Below are positions 43,840 through 53,940 of a DNA stretch of 64,000 bases, piece after piece. The position numbers and the translations under genes were made by a program. Numbering within the stretch: position 1 is the stretch's first letter; every line of letters begins with the position of its first letter. The notes below the pieces were generated by a model that saw nothing but the letters and a program-made list of their open reading frames with translations, did not search any database and was not told the origin of the DNA. This stretch comes from Tateyamaria sp038532285 (GTDB taxonomy: Bacteria; Pseudomonadota; Alphaproteobacteria; Rhodobacterales; Rhodobacteraceae): contig JBCBAV010000001.1 of the NCBI GenBank assembly GCA_038532285.1, forward strand, positions 14,352 through 78,351, written 5' to 3'.

Positions 43840-43872
43840 GCGCCTGCGGCGCGTTACATTTTTTGTTTGTCG
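43840..43872 (+). terminator. Terminator (GCGCC-TGC-GGCGC repeat family), copy 2
   Basis: The stem GCGCC (43840-43844), loop TGC, and GGCGC (43848-43852) begin on the base after the VWA stop, followed by GTTACATTTTTTGTTTG. It shares this layout with the element at 11600-11630. Confidence 0.7.
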
Positions 43873-43895
43873 CTTCGGACTCACCAGCCCAAAGC

Positions 43896-44051
43896 GCTGG
43901 AGCCGTCCTCACACGATCTTTGGCGTGACAGAGCCGTCCCCCTTTCCCAAGGAAAATAGCCGTATCCCCGCAAAGCGGGGCCCCTCGGCGATTTTCCTTG
44001 GCAAAGCGTGCCGTCCCCGTCCCTTGAAGATCACGCGAGGACGGCTCCAGC
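43896..44051. repeat. 156-base nested inverted repeat between convergent genes
   Basis: The outer arms GCTGGAGCCGTCCTC (43896-43910) and GAGGACGGCTCCAGC (44037-44051) are perfect. Inside, CCAAGGAAAAT (43947-43957) pairs with ATTTTCCTTGG (43991-44001), and CCCCGC-AAA-GCGGGG (43966-43980) forms the tip. Two further hairpins follow outside: AACAGGCG-TTTA-CGCCTGTT (44061-44080) and ACTTTGC-TT-GCAAAGT (44097-44112). The whole 308-base gap from the VWA stop to the purL end is thus structured and carries no credible gene. Confidence 0.75.
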
Positions 44052-44147
44052 CCAAACCGCAACAGGCGTTTACGCCTGTTGCAGTGGCGGAAAGCGACTT
44101 TGCTTGCAAAGTCTGCGGCGCCACCCCGGTTGGTCTTCTAGGCGCCG

Positions 44148-46307
<2,160 letters not shown>

Positions 46308-46400
46308 GTGCGCGTTGTCCCCCTGCCGCATTGGATTTGCGGTCTCTTACAGGGGGGGCGCGGCAGGGGAAAGGGGTGCCGCGCCCGTGCGCCGGTATTG

Positions 46401-46778
46401 TCAGGGCAGCACGATCAGGATCTGCCCTTCATCCTCGGGGAAAAAGTTGCCGTCGGCGGTGCGGATGTATTGCCGGTCCACAGGGACGATCAGGCCCGCA
46501 TCGGTCAGTGTCAGCGTGTCGGGATCCGCCACGAGGGTCAGAGTTGCACCGCGGGGGCGCACAATCGCGCCACTGGTATATTCGATGAAAATCCTGGCCT
46601 TGCTTTGCGAGATGCGGGCGCCGTTGGTCTTGCCGATGATGGCGCCGTCGCTGGTCAGGACCCGGGTTCCGATGGATTTTTCAACCTGCGTGGTTTGCAG
46701 ATCTGTCAGCCCGGCCCACACGGGGCTTGCGGCGAGGGTCAGCGCGAAAACGGCGATGGCTTTTGAAAGTCGGGGCAT
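46401..46778 (-). CDS. Small secreted beta-rich protein, twin 1
   Basis: A 125-residue predicted periplasmic protein, starting at ATG 46778 (AAGGA is at a proper distance; an ATG two codons earlier is too close to it). The signal peptide is MPRLSKAIAVFALTLAASPVWA. The mature part reads like a PRC-barrel-type strand series: RVLTSDGAIIGKTNGARI, RIFIEYTSGAIV, DTLTLTDAGLIV. It matches the next gene in order of Asp-Gly, Gly and Leu positions, so the two are twins from a duplication. The function is unknown. Confidence 0.65.
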   Translation of the reverse strand: MPRLSKAIAVFALTLAASPVWAGLTDLQTTQVEKSIGTRVLTSDGAIIGKTNGARISQSKARIFIEYTSGAIVRPRGATLTLVADPDTLTLTDAGLIVPVDRQYIRTADGNFFPEDEGQILIVLP

Positions 46779-46885
46779 TTTCATATCCTTTTGAGTTCAA
46801 CATGTGTGCAGGGATAACACGGGCCGGCGGCGGTTTATTCGGTGCGCCGAACACAACCGGTCACATCGCCGTGCCAAGGCCTGTG

Positions 46886-47275
46886 TCAGTTGACGAGGAT
46901 GATGCTGATCGGAGAGCTGTCGTCGGTGAACGACATGTTGGCGGCATTGCGGATGTTCTGGGCGGTTGTATCCATCACCAGCTCACCGGCCTGAAGTGTC
47001 AGCTTGTCTGGCCGGGTTGTCAGGCGAATGTTCTTGCCACCGGTTCGGACGAAGATCGTGCCACCCTTGGTGCTGAGAAACAGCCGGGCGCGGTCGCCTG
47101 AAGCGCTGAACCCTTCCATCGTGCCCAGCGCCTGACCATCCAGCGAACGCACGATCATGCGAACCGGCTTGGACAGAACGGACAGATCAGCGGATGACAA
47201 CTCGGCCCGAGCGGTGGCCGGGGCACATAGGGCTGCGGTCATCAAAAGCGCGACTATTCGGGGTGCGACGGACAT
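46886..47275 (-). CDS. Small secreted beta-rich protein, twin 2
   Basis: A 129-residue predicted periplasmic protein with a signal peptide (MSVAPRIVALLMTAALCAPA, then TARA). It starts at 47275 behind a strong AAGGAGG. Its mature part (MIVRSLDGQALGTMEGFSA, RLFLSTKGGTIFV, DKLTLQAGELVM, ending SPISIILVN) aligns with twin 1. It lies upstream of twin 1 on the same strand with a 107-base gap. Confidence 0.65.
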   Translation of the reverse strand: MSVAPRIVALLMTAALCAPATARAELSSADLSVLSKPVRMIVRSLDGQALGTMEGFSASGDRARLFLSTKGGTIFVRTGGKNIRLTTRPDKLTLQAGELVMDTTAQNIRNAANMSFTDDSSPISIILVN

Positions 47276-47591
47276 TGGAGCCTCCTTGCAGATGCGCAGG
47301 TTGTTATTCGGGACGTGTGGCGATGGCGTGGGAAGGCAAGGCGGCAGTCGGGACGGGCGACATGTCGCCTGCGCTGATGTTGGGTGGCGGGACCGCCGCG
47401 GGGTGCGCGCGCGTCTCAGGAGGTCGAGGACGGGCCACGCGGGTCGTGCCGGATGCAAGCTGTGGATTTTCTTGGAAACAATCGTCGCCAATAGCGCTAA
47501 TTGTTGACGGTTCGGCGGGATGTTGCGGTTTTAATTGATCGGGTTCGCTTGCTGCATTAGCAATAGCGCTGAGTGGAGGAGGGATTTTAGA
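47276..47591. other. 316-base divergent region with a 9-base direct repeat
   Basis: This region lies between secreted twin 2 and the exported VPLPA protein. AATAGCGCT occurs twice (47490-47498 and 47562-47570), 72 bases apart on the side of the plus-strand gene. TTGACG at 47504-47509 could be a -35 element, but no convincing -10 follows at 17 bases. No gene is seen in it. Confidence 0.45.
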
Positions 47592-48137
47592 ATGAATTTG
47601 AAGAACCTGATTGTTGCGGCAGGATTACTTGCGGCCAGTACATTTGCCGCGTCTGCCGCAACGCTGACCGGTGATTCGGTTACAGTGAACCTGACGGCAA
47701 ATTCGAATTTCGGCACGCAAACCGTCGTTGTGGGTGTGGGCCCTGATGCCAATTACTTTGGCAATCAGAATGTCGACCTGAACGCCGGCATTAGCGGCGA
47801 CATCCTGACATTGTCATCGACGTCCACTTTCGGGAGCATCGACGGTGTCGGAGGCGATCCTGTCGTCTGGACCTTTGGGGATCTTGATTTCAGCGGTGGA
47901 GAGACACTGATCGGGTTCAACTTCATCCAGTCGTTCAGCAACGTGGTTGCCACGATCACTGCGAATTCGCTGACGCTGACCTATGACGACGTTGCGATTC
48001 CCTCGGGCATCTATTTGCAGGGGCAGTTTGTGACGTCCGGTTCGCAAACTCCGGCGGTTCCTCTGCCTGCGTCCGCGTTGCTGCTGCTCGGTGGGTTGTT
48101 CGGACTAGTTACGGTGAGGCGGCGCACAGCCGCGTGA
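47592..48137 (+). CDS. Exported protein with VPLPA-type C-terminal sorting tail
   Basis: A 181-residue protein. A signal peptide (LKNLIVAAGLLAASTFAASAA) leads a Thr/Asn/Gly-rich beta domain without Cys. The C-terminus reads AVPLPASALLLLGGLFGLV followed by RRRTAA: a VPLPA motif, one membrane helix and a basic end, which is the PEP-CTERM/VPLPA sorting signal for exosortase-type processing. GGAGGAGGG sits 8 bases before the start at 47592. No exosortase gene is in the window. It probably ends up in an extracellular matrix or on the cell surface. Confidence 0.8.
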   Translation: MNLKNLIVAAGLLAASTFAASAATLTGDSVTVNLTANSNFGTQTVVVGVGPDANYFGNQNVDLNAGISGDILTLSSTSTFGSIDGVGGDPVVWTFGDLDFSGGETLIGFNFIQSFSNVVATITANSLTLTYDDVAIPSGIYLQGQFVTSGSQTPAVPLPASALLLLGGLFGLVTVRRRTAA

Positions 48138-48157
48138 TCCTGACCTGAAACGCAAGT

Positions 48158-48190
48158 AGGCCGCGGTGCGCAAGTGCTGCGGCCTGTTTC
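48158..48190 (+). terminator. Terminator of the VPLPA protein gene
   Basis: AGGCCGC (48158-48164) pairs with GCGGCCT (48179-48185), with a loop of 14 bases, followed by GTTTCGTTG. It lies 20 bases after the stop. Confidence 0.6.
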
Positions 48191-48243
48191 GTTGTCGCAG
48201 ACGGTACGGATTGATCTGTTTGTGGACGCGCACGGTATTTGCG

Positions 48244-48324
48244 AAAAAAAATGGCCGAGCGCGCGGCCCGGCCAAGTCCAACAGGGAGGTATGAAGATGA
48301 TGCCGAGGCACCGTCGTCTTCATG
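48244..48324 (-). ncRNA. Candidate small RNA with an anti-Shine-Dalgarno segment
   Basis: Read on the minus strand: a 12-base stem-loop (48323-48312 with 48302-48291, two C-A mismatches), then single-stranded ACCTCCCTGT (48290-48281), then a terminator stem TGGCCG (48274-48269) with CGGCCA (48257-48252) followed by eight T's (48251-48244). A promoter-like pair lies directly before the 5' end. The size would be about 80 nt. It resembles the CCUCC-containing small RNAs of alphaproteobacteria. The other reading is the 3' end of the LysR transcript. Confidence 0.5.
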
Positions 48325-48329
48325 AACCA

Positions 48330-48358
48330 GAAGTAGGCCGCAGGGTGCACATTATCAA
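48330..48358 (-). promoter_or_regulatory. Promoter-like pair in front of the candidate small RNA
   Basis: TTGATA (48358-48353) and TACTTC (48335-48330) are separated by 17 bases. The wider context CTTGATA and CCTACTT also fits the RpoH-type promoter shape known from Rhodobacter. A start of transcription about 6 to 7 bases further would fall at the foot of the first hairpin. Confidence 0.4.
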
Positions 48359-48423
48359 GGCAGGGAATCCTTACCTGCGTTCATTTCCGCTATGCATTGT
48401 GCGCATGGCTGAATTTTTGGGCA

Positions 48424-49341
48424 CTAGCTGTCCTGCTTTTCCCGCAGGCCTTTGCGGTAGGCAATGATCTCGTCCTGCACAAAGTCGCGGAAAGCGGCGA
48501 TGCGTTTGGAGTGGCGCAATTCCTCGGGGTAGGCGAGAAACACCGGCACTTCGGCGGATTCGAAATCGGGCAGCACCTGCACCAGCCGGTCTTCGTTCAG
48601 GGACAGGTAGTCGGGCAAAACACCAAGGCCCAGGTCCTGTAGCACCGCCTGCAAGACGCCGTAGTAGTTGTTGACCGTCAGGAGCGAGCGGACCTGATAG
48701 CTCATCAGGTGCTGCACCATGCTGGCGCCTGCGCCGACCTGGGCTGCGTTCACGTTCTGGCAGATCAGGCGGTGATCGGCCACGTCTTCGGGTTCGAGCG
48801 GGGTGCCGTGGCGGTCGAGGTAGGACTGGGTCGCATAGACCTGCATCTTCACGGTCATCAGGCGCTTGCGTATGAGATCGGCCTGGCTGGGTTCTTTCAT
48901 GCGGATGGCCACGTCCGCCTCGCGCATGGGCAGGTCGAGCACGCGTTCCTCGAGCATCAGGTCGACGCGCAGGTCGGGGTATTGTTCATAAAGCTTGGAC
49001 AGCCGCGGGGCGAGCCACAGGGTGCCAAAGCCGATGGTGGTGGTGATGCGCAGGTCGCCGAAGACTTCCTCTTCGCTGTCGCGGATGCGGGCAGATGCCG
49101 TGTCGAGCCGTTTGTTCATGGCCGACGTGGCGTCGAACAGCAGCTCACCCTGTTCGGTCAGGATCAGGCCGCGGGCATGGCGGTGAAATAGCGTGGCGTT
49201 GAGCGATTCTTCGAGCGCGCGGATCTGGCGCGAGACTGCGGACTGGCTGAGGTGCAATTGATCGCCCGCGTGCGTCAGGCTGCCCGCACCGGCCACCGCA
49301 TGAAATATTCGCAGCTTGTCCCAATCCATGAGGTTTTCCAT
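48424..49341 (-). CDS. LysR-family transcriptional regulator
   Basis: A 305-residue regulator. The winged helix-turn-helix is at residues 5-64 (LRIFHAVAGAGSLTHAGDQL, then LSQSAVSRQIRALEESL). The ligand-binding domain follows from about 90 (LRITTTIGFGTLWLAPRL). The start at 49341 is plausible; ATG 49329 is possible too. It lies between a candidate small RNA and the lanthipeptide-lyase-like gene, same strand as the latter. Its target is not evident. Confidence 0.88.
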   Translation of the reverse strand: MENLMDWDKLRIFHAVAGAGSLTHAGDQLHLSQSAVSRQIRALEESLNATLFHRHARGLILTEQGELLFDATSAMNKRLDTASARIRDSEEEVFGDLRITTTIGFGTLWLAPRLSKLYEQYPDLRVDLMLEERVLDLPMREADVAIRMKEPSQADLIRKRLMTVKMQVYATQSYLDRHGTPLEPEDVADHRLICQNVNAAQVGAGASMVQHLMSYQVRSLLTVNNYYGVLQAVLQDLGLGVLPDYLSLNEDRLVQVLPDFESAEVPVFLAYPEELRHSKRIAAFRDFVQDEIIAYRKGLREKQDS

Positions 49342-49507
49342 GCCGCGCCTGTTGCGCCGCCCCCGCGTTTCCCACCCATTTGCTGCGATCTGGTTACCTG
49401 TTTGTCGCAGGGTGGTGCAAGCGCCCATGGGTGTCGGGCGGGCAAATCCGCGGTCTCGCCAATAAGATCGCGCGAATTTGCGCCGGAACGATGCGCGCGG
49501 GTTCCGA

Positions 49508-50269
49508 CTATGCCCGGTTTACGCGGACAGCGCGGATCTGGTCGGGGATGTCGGTGGAAAACGCCGGGTAGGGCGTGCGGGCACGCGGGTCGTCGATGTA
49601 CCCTTGCGTGTAGGGATCAAAGATTTTTGCGCCCGATGGTTCCTCGGTCATGGGGCCGGAGAAGCCACCGTAGCGTGTGAAGGTGTAAAGCGAGATATTC
49701 AGGTCAAGCTCGCCGGGGATTTTGCCGGGAAAGGGGCGGATGAGTGCCGGCTTGTATCCGTCAGGCGCGCCCTCATCCCTGGCTTTTGTGTCGGCGTCCA
49801 TGGCCGTGACACGCGCGTTGTGGGCTGCGATCGCGCCGCTGACGATGCGGGCGAGGCGCACGAGGTCGGTAGGGTCCATGGGATAGATCACGCAGGCCTT
49901 GCCCTCGGCATTGTAGGCTTGGGGATTGCGGTTGTAGGTCGTGCCGGACCCGACATTGTGGGTTGCGGCGATGTCGATGGGCAGGAACTTGTGCGACGCT
50001 CGTTCCCGCTTCAAAACCGGGGCGAGGACGTTGAACAGGGTTTGCTGGTCGTCGGGATGCGCGCCGATGTGCAATTTCCAGCCCTGCACGTTGAGGCCCC
50101 ATTTGCCGGGAATCGCGATGCGCAGCCATGCGCCGGCTGTCTGCGGGTGCGGGAAGATCGACAGATGTGGGTGATCGTGGTCGCCGACAAAATTGAGCCA
50201 GCCGTCTTTGCGGTAGTAATCGGCCGACAGATCGGGGGTCTGGGTGTTGTCTGATGCAAGCTTGACCAT
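49508..50269 (-). CDS. Stand-alone protein resembling the N-terminal domain of class III lanthipeptide synthetases
   Basis: A 253-residue soluble protein, starting at 50269 with AGGACAAGACA upstream. Three blocks match, from memory, the N-terminal lyase domain of LanKC/RamC: VQGWKLHIGAH near 75 followed by SHKFLP near 102, then GKACVIYPMDPTDLVRLA near 130, then FTRYGGFSGP near 200 with a trailing DPYTQGYIDDPR. It begins with DYYRKDGW and a His-rich GDHDHPHLSIFPHP. In LanKC these blocks are followed by kinase and cyclase domains, absent here. No precursor peptide or cyclase gene is near. The substrate is unknown. Confidence 0.55.
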   Translation of the reverse strand: MVKLASDNTQTPDLSADYYRKDGWLNFVGDHDHPHLSIFPHPQTAGAWLRIAIPGKWGLNVQGWKLHIGAHPDDQQTLFNVLAPVLKRERASHKFLPIDIAATHNVGSGTTYNRNPQAYNAEGKACVIYPMDPTDLVRLARIVSGAIAAHNARVTAMDADTKARDEGAPDGYKPALIRPFPGKIPGELDLNISLYTFTRYGGFSGPMTEEPSGAKIFDPYTQGYIDDPRARTPYPAFSTDIPDQIRAVRVNRA

Positions 50270-50390
50270 TGTCTTGTCCTCTGCTGCTATTGGCGTGCTA
50301 TGGTTGGACAACCCTGCTGCACGTCGCATTATTCGGTTCGGGCACGGTCAGGATTTCCAGACCTGCTCGGGATGGTCCGGATCGAGAATA

Positions 50391-50435
50391 ATTTACTTTG
50401 AAGGTCAGCAATTGTGACCTATATCTATAGTAAAT
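50391..50435. promoter_or_regulatory. Nested dyad over a promoter-like sequence
   Basis: The outer arms ATTTACT (50391-50397) and AGTAAAT (50429-50435) enclose inner arms AGGTCA (50402-50407) and TGACCT (50415-50420). TTGAAG (50398-50403) and ATATCT (50421-50426), 17 bases apart, form a promoter-like pair inside. It is about 36 to 80 bases before the oxidoreductase start at 50471, and 120 to 165 bases before the divergent gene. Confidence 0.5.
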
Positions 50436-50470
50436 CTGTGCAACACTAAGGCGAGCGGGGAGGCCAGCCG

Positions 50471-53400
50471 ATGAATGTCCGACAGGTTTCGCTGAACGAT
50501 CGGTTTGATCTGGACAAGCACCATGTGCTGCTGAATGGCACGCAGGCGCTGGTGCGGCTGATGCTGATGCAAAAGGCGCGCGATGATGCGGCGGGGGTGC
50601 ACACGGCGGGTCTGGTCACCGGGTATCGCGGCTCGCCGCTTGGCGCGGTCGACATGCAGATGATGCGCGCGGCCAAGCAGTTGGCCGGGGCCGAGGTGAC
50701 CTTTCAACCGGGATTGAACGAAGATCTGGCCGCGACGGCCCTGTGGGGCGCGCAGCAGGCCGAGTTGCGCGGTGAAGGGCGGTATGACGGCGTGTTTGGC
50801 CTGTGGTACGGCAAGGGCCCGGGCGTGGACCGGTCGGGCGACGCGTTCAAACACGCCAACACGGCAGGCACCTCGCCGCTGGGCGGCGTGGTGGTCGCGA
50901 TGGGCGATGATCACACCGGCGAAAGCTCGACCGTGTTGCACCAGTCGGAGTTTGCTCTGGTCGATGCCTACATGCCGATCGTGTCACCCGCAGGTGTTCA
51001 GGAGATCCTTGATTTCGGCCTTTATGGCTTTGCGCTCAGCCGGTTTTCCGGGCTGTGGGTCGGTCTGAAAACGATGAAGGATACGGTGGAGGCCACGTCG
51101 GTGGTCAACGGCGATCCGCATCGGCTGTCCTTTGTGTCACCCGAATTCCTGATGCCCGAGGGCGGGTTGAACATCCGTCTGGTCGATGACCGGATCGAAC
51201 AGGAACGGCGGCTGGTGCAGTTCAAGACCCGCGCAGCCGAGGCGTTTTCGCGTGCCAACGGTATGGACCGGCGTGTCTGGGGCAAACCCGGCGCCAAGAT
51301 CGGGTTTGTCGCGGCGGGCAAGAACTGGCTGGACCTGACGCACGCGCTGAACCTTCTGGGGCTGGACGCGGCAGAGGCCGAAAGGCTGGGCATTACCACC
51401 TACAAGGTGGGGCAGACCTGGCCGCTGGACATGACAGGGTTCGAGGCATGGGCCGAGGGCCTCGACCTGATCGTCGTGGTCGAGGAAAAGCGCAAGCTGA
51501 TCGAGGTGCAGATCAAGGAGGCGCTGTTTGACAACCGTCAGGGGCGGCGGGTCTATGGCGGCACACATGGTGCGCGGGGCGAGCCGCTCTTTGCGGGCTA
51601 CTATGCGCTGGATCCGGTCGAGATCGCACTGAAGCTGGGTGAGGTGCTGGTCGAGGAGGGGCGCAACACCGAAAGCATTCTGGCCGGGATGGCGCAGCTG
51701 GACGAGGCGCGCCGGTCCGACAATGCCGAAGAGATCGCGGCGCGCATCCCGTATTTCTGCTCGGGCTGTCCGCACAATTCGTCGACCAAGGTCCCCGAGG
51801 GCAGCCGCGCCTACGCGGGCATCGGGTGTCATTTCATGGCGCAGTGGATGGACCGCGAGACGCTGGGCTACACCCATATGGGGGCCGAAGGCGCGAACTG
51901 GATCGGTGAGGCGCCGTTTTCCAAACGTGAGCACGTGTTCCAGAACCTTGGCGACGGCACCTACAACCATTCGGGTGTGCAGGCGATCCGGGCTGCTTTG
52001 GCGGCCGGGACGAACATAACGTACAAGATCCTTTACAACGACGCTGTGGCGATGACTGGCGGGCAGGGGAACGAGGGCGATCTGTCGCCCTACCGCATCG
52101 TGGACGAGGTGCGCGCCATGGGCTGCGCGCACGTGGCGGTCGTTTATGACGACAAGGAAGACGTTGATGTGTCCCGCTTTCCTGCCGGTGTGGACGTGCA
52201 GGAACGCGCCTATCTGCAGACGGTGCAGGAACGCTTTGCCAAGACCGAAGGCGTGTCGGTCATTGTCTACGTGCAGACCTGTGCCGCGGAAAAGCGGCGG
52301 CGGCGCAAGCGCGGGCAGTTTCCCGATCCGGACCGGCGCGTGTTCATCAACACCGATGTGTGCGAGGGCTGCGGCGATTGCGGGGTGCAGTCGAACTGTG
52401 TGTCGATCACGCCGGTGGAGACCGAGCTGGGCCGCAAGCGCGCGATTGACCAGTCGAGCTGCAACAAGGACTTTTCCTGCATCAAAGGGTTCTGCCCCAG
52501 TTTCGTGACGGTCGAGGGCGCCACGGTCAAAAAGGCCGCCACGGCGGAGTTGCACCTGCCGGACCTGCCCGAACCCATCTTGCCCGAGATCAAGGGCACG
52601 TGGAACGTGGTGGTCACCGGTGTTGGCGGCACTGGCGTCGTGACCATCGGGGCCGTCATGGCGCAGGCCGCGCATATCGACGGCATGGGGGCCGGCCTGA
52701 TGGAAATGGCGGGGCTGGCGCAAAAGGGCGGTGCGGTGCACATCCACTGCCGTCTGGCGAACGCGCCTGAGGATATCAGCGCCATTCGCGTGGCCACCGG
52801 CGAGGCGGACGCGCTGATCGGGGGCGATCTGGTGGTGAGCGCGGGCAAGTCGACGCTCGGGCTGACGTCGCTGGGGCGCACCGGGGCCGTGGTCAACAGC
52901 CACGAGATCGTCACCGGCGATTTCACCCGAAACACCGAGTTTACGTTGCCCACCGACCGGCTGGCCTTGTCGCTGGAACGCCGCTTGCGTGACCGGGTGG
53001 CGCTGTTTGACGCGTCGGAACTGGCGCGCGTGGTGATGGGCGACAGCATCTTTTCCAACATGATGGTCTTTGGCGCGGCCTGGCAGCAGGGGCTGGTGCC
53101 GCTGACGCTGGATGCGATCCGGCAGGCGATCACGCTGAACGGGGCTGCGGTCGACCGCAACCTGCGCGCCTTTGACGTGGGGCGCTGGGCGGTGCTGCAT
53201 CGGGACGAGGCCAAGGCGCTGATCACGCCCAACGTGGTCACGCTGCCCCAGACCCTTGAGGACAAGATCGCGTTTCGCGCCGATCACCTGACCAGGTACC
53301 AGTCGAAGCGGCTGGCCAAGCGCTATCGCAAGCGGGTCGACGCCATCGCGGACACCGATCTGCGCGCGGCGGTGGCAAAGGGCTATCACAAGCTGCTGGC

Positions 53401-53878
53401 CTACAAGGACGAATACGAGGTCGCGCGCCTGCATCTGGAGACCGAGGCCAAGGCGCGCGAGACGTTCGAAGGCGATTTCAGGCTGTCCTATCACCTCGCC
53501 CCGCCGATGATTTCGAAAACCGGACCCGACGGGCGTCCGATGAAACGCGCGTTTGGCCCGCGTATGCAGACGGGCTTCAGGTGGGTGGCGCGGCTCAAGC
53601 GTTTGCGTGGCACGCCGCTGGATCCGTTTGGCCGGACCGAAGAGCGGCGGATGGAACGCGCGCTCATCACCGAATACGAACGCGATATGGATGCTGTGCT
53701 GCCCAAGCTGACGCCCGAGACGCGCGACGCGATCCTCGCTTTGGCCGAACTGCCCCTGCAGATCCGTGGCTTTGGTCCGGTGAAGGCGGCGAACCAGCAG
53801 AAGGCGGCGAAACGGCGCGAAGAACTGCTGGCCACGATCAATTCGGGCGGAACACCGTTGCAGCAAGCGGCAGAGTAG
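50471..53878 (+). CDS. Indolepyruvate ferredoxin oxidoreductase, fused form
   Basis: A 1135-residue enzyme oxidising aryl pyruvates (for example from tryptophan) to aryl-acetyl-CoA with ferredoxin as acceptor. The order is: TPP-dependent alpha-like core (GYRGSPLGAVD near 47), a TPP-binding stretch (NDAVAMTGGQGNEG near 525), a cluster of Cys with NTDVCEGCGDCGVQSNC near 624 for an iron-sulfur centre, and a C-terminal gamma domain starting VVTGVGGTGVVTIG near 715. It starts at 50471 behind GGGGAGG. It fits aromatic amino acid catabolism. Confidence 0.9.
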   Translation: MNVRQVSLNDRFDLDKHHVLLNGTQALVRLMLMQKARDDAAGVHTAGLVTGYRGSPLGAVDMQMMRAAKQLAGAEVTFQPGLNEDLAATALWGAQQAELRGEGRYDGVFGLWYGKGPGVDRSGDAFKHANTAGTSPLGGVVVAMGDDHTGESSTVLHQSEFALVDAYMPIVSPAGVQEILDFGLYGFALSRFSGLWVGLKTMKDTVEATSVVNGDPHRLSFVSPEFLMPEGGLNIRLVDDRIEQERRLVQFKTRAAEAFSRANGMDRRVWGKPGAKIGFVAAGKNWLDLTHALNLLGLDAAEAERLGITTYKVGQTWPLDMTGFEAWAEGLDLIVVVEEKRKLIEVQIKEALFDNRQGRRVYGGTHGARGEPLFAGYYALDPVEIALKLGEVLVEEGRNTESILAGMAQLDEARRSDNAEEIAARIPYFCSGCPHNSSTKVPEGSRAYAGIGCHFMAQWMDRETLGYTHMGAEGANWIGEAPFSKREHVFQNLGDGTYNHSGVQAIRAALAAGTNITYKILYNDAVAMTGGQGNEGDLSPYRIVDEVRAMGCAHVAVVYDDKEDVDVSRFPAGVDVQERAYLQTVQERFAKTEGVSVIVYVQTCAAEKRRRRKRGQFPDPDRRVFINTDVCEGCGDCGVQSNCVSITPVETELGRKRAIDQSSCNKDFSCIKGFCPSFVTVEGATVKKAATAELHLPDLPEPILPEIKGTWNVVVTGVGGTGVVTIGAVMAQAAHIDGMGAGLMEMAGLAQKGGAVHIHCRLANAPEDISAIRVATGEADALIGGDLVVSAGKSTLGLTSLGRTGAVVNSHEIVTGDFTRNTEFTLPTDRLALSLERRLRDRVALFDASELARVVMGDSIFSNMMVFGAAWQQGLVPLTLDAIRQAITLNGAAVDRNLRAFDVGRWAVLHRDEAKALITPNVVTLPQTLEDKIAFRADHLTRYQSKRLAKRYRKRVDAIADTDLRAAVAKGYHKLLAYKDEYEVARLHLETEAKARETFEGDFRLSYHLAPPMISKTGPDGRPMKRAFGPRMQTGFRWVARLKRLRGTPLDPFGRTEERRMERALITEYERDMDAVLPKLTPETRDAILALAELPLQIRGFGPVKAANQQKAAKRREELLATINSGGTPLQQAAE

Positions 53879-53940
53879 GCGCGACAGCAAAACACTTTGC
53901 AACCGCAGGTCTGCCCATTAAAGAACGGGGCACAGCCACG

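Noticed and set aside
48297..48467. Small plus-strand frame (56 codons) with GGGAGG upstream
   Set aside because: It overlaps the candidate small RNA and the end of the LysR gene. The ribosome-binding-like sequence is the complement of the anti-Shine-Dalgarno segment. Not enough support for a protein, though it cannot be excluded.
51137..53902. Long minus-strand frame (921 codons) antisense to the indolepyruvate oxidoreductase
   Set aside because: Same reason: mirror frame of a real gene, His/Arg/Gln-rich text without domains.
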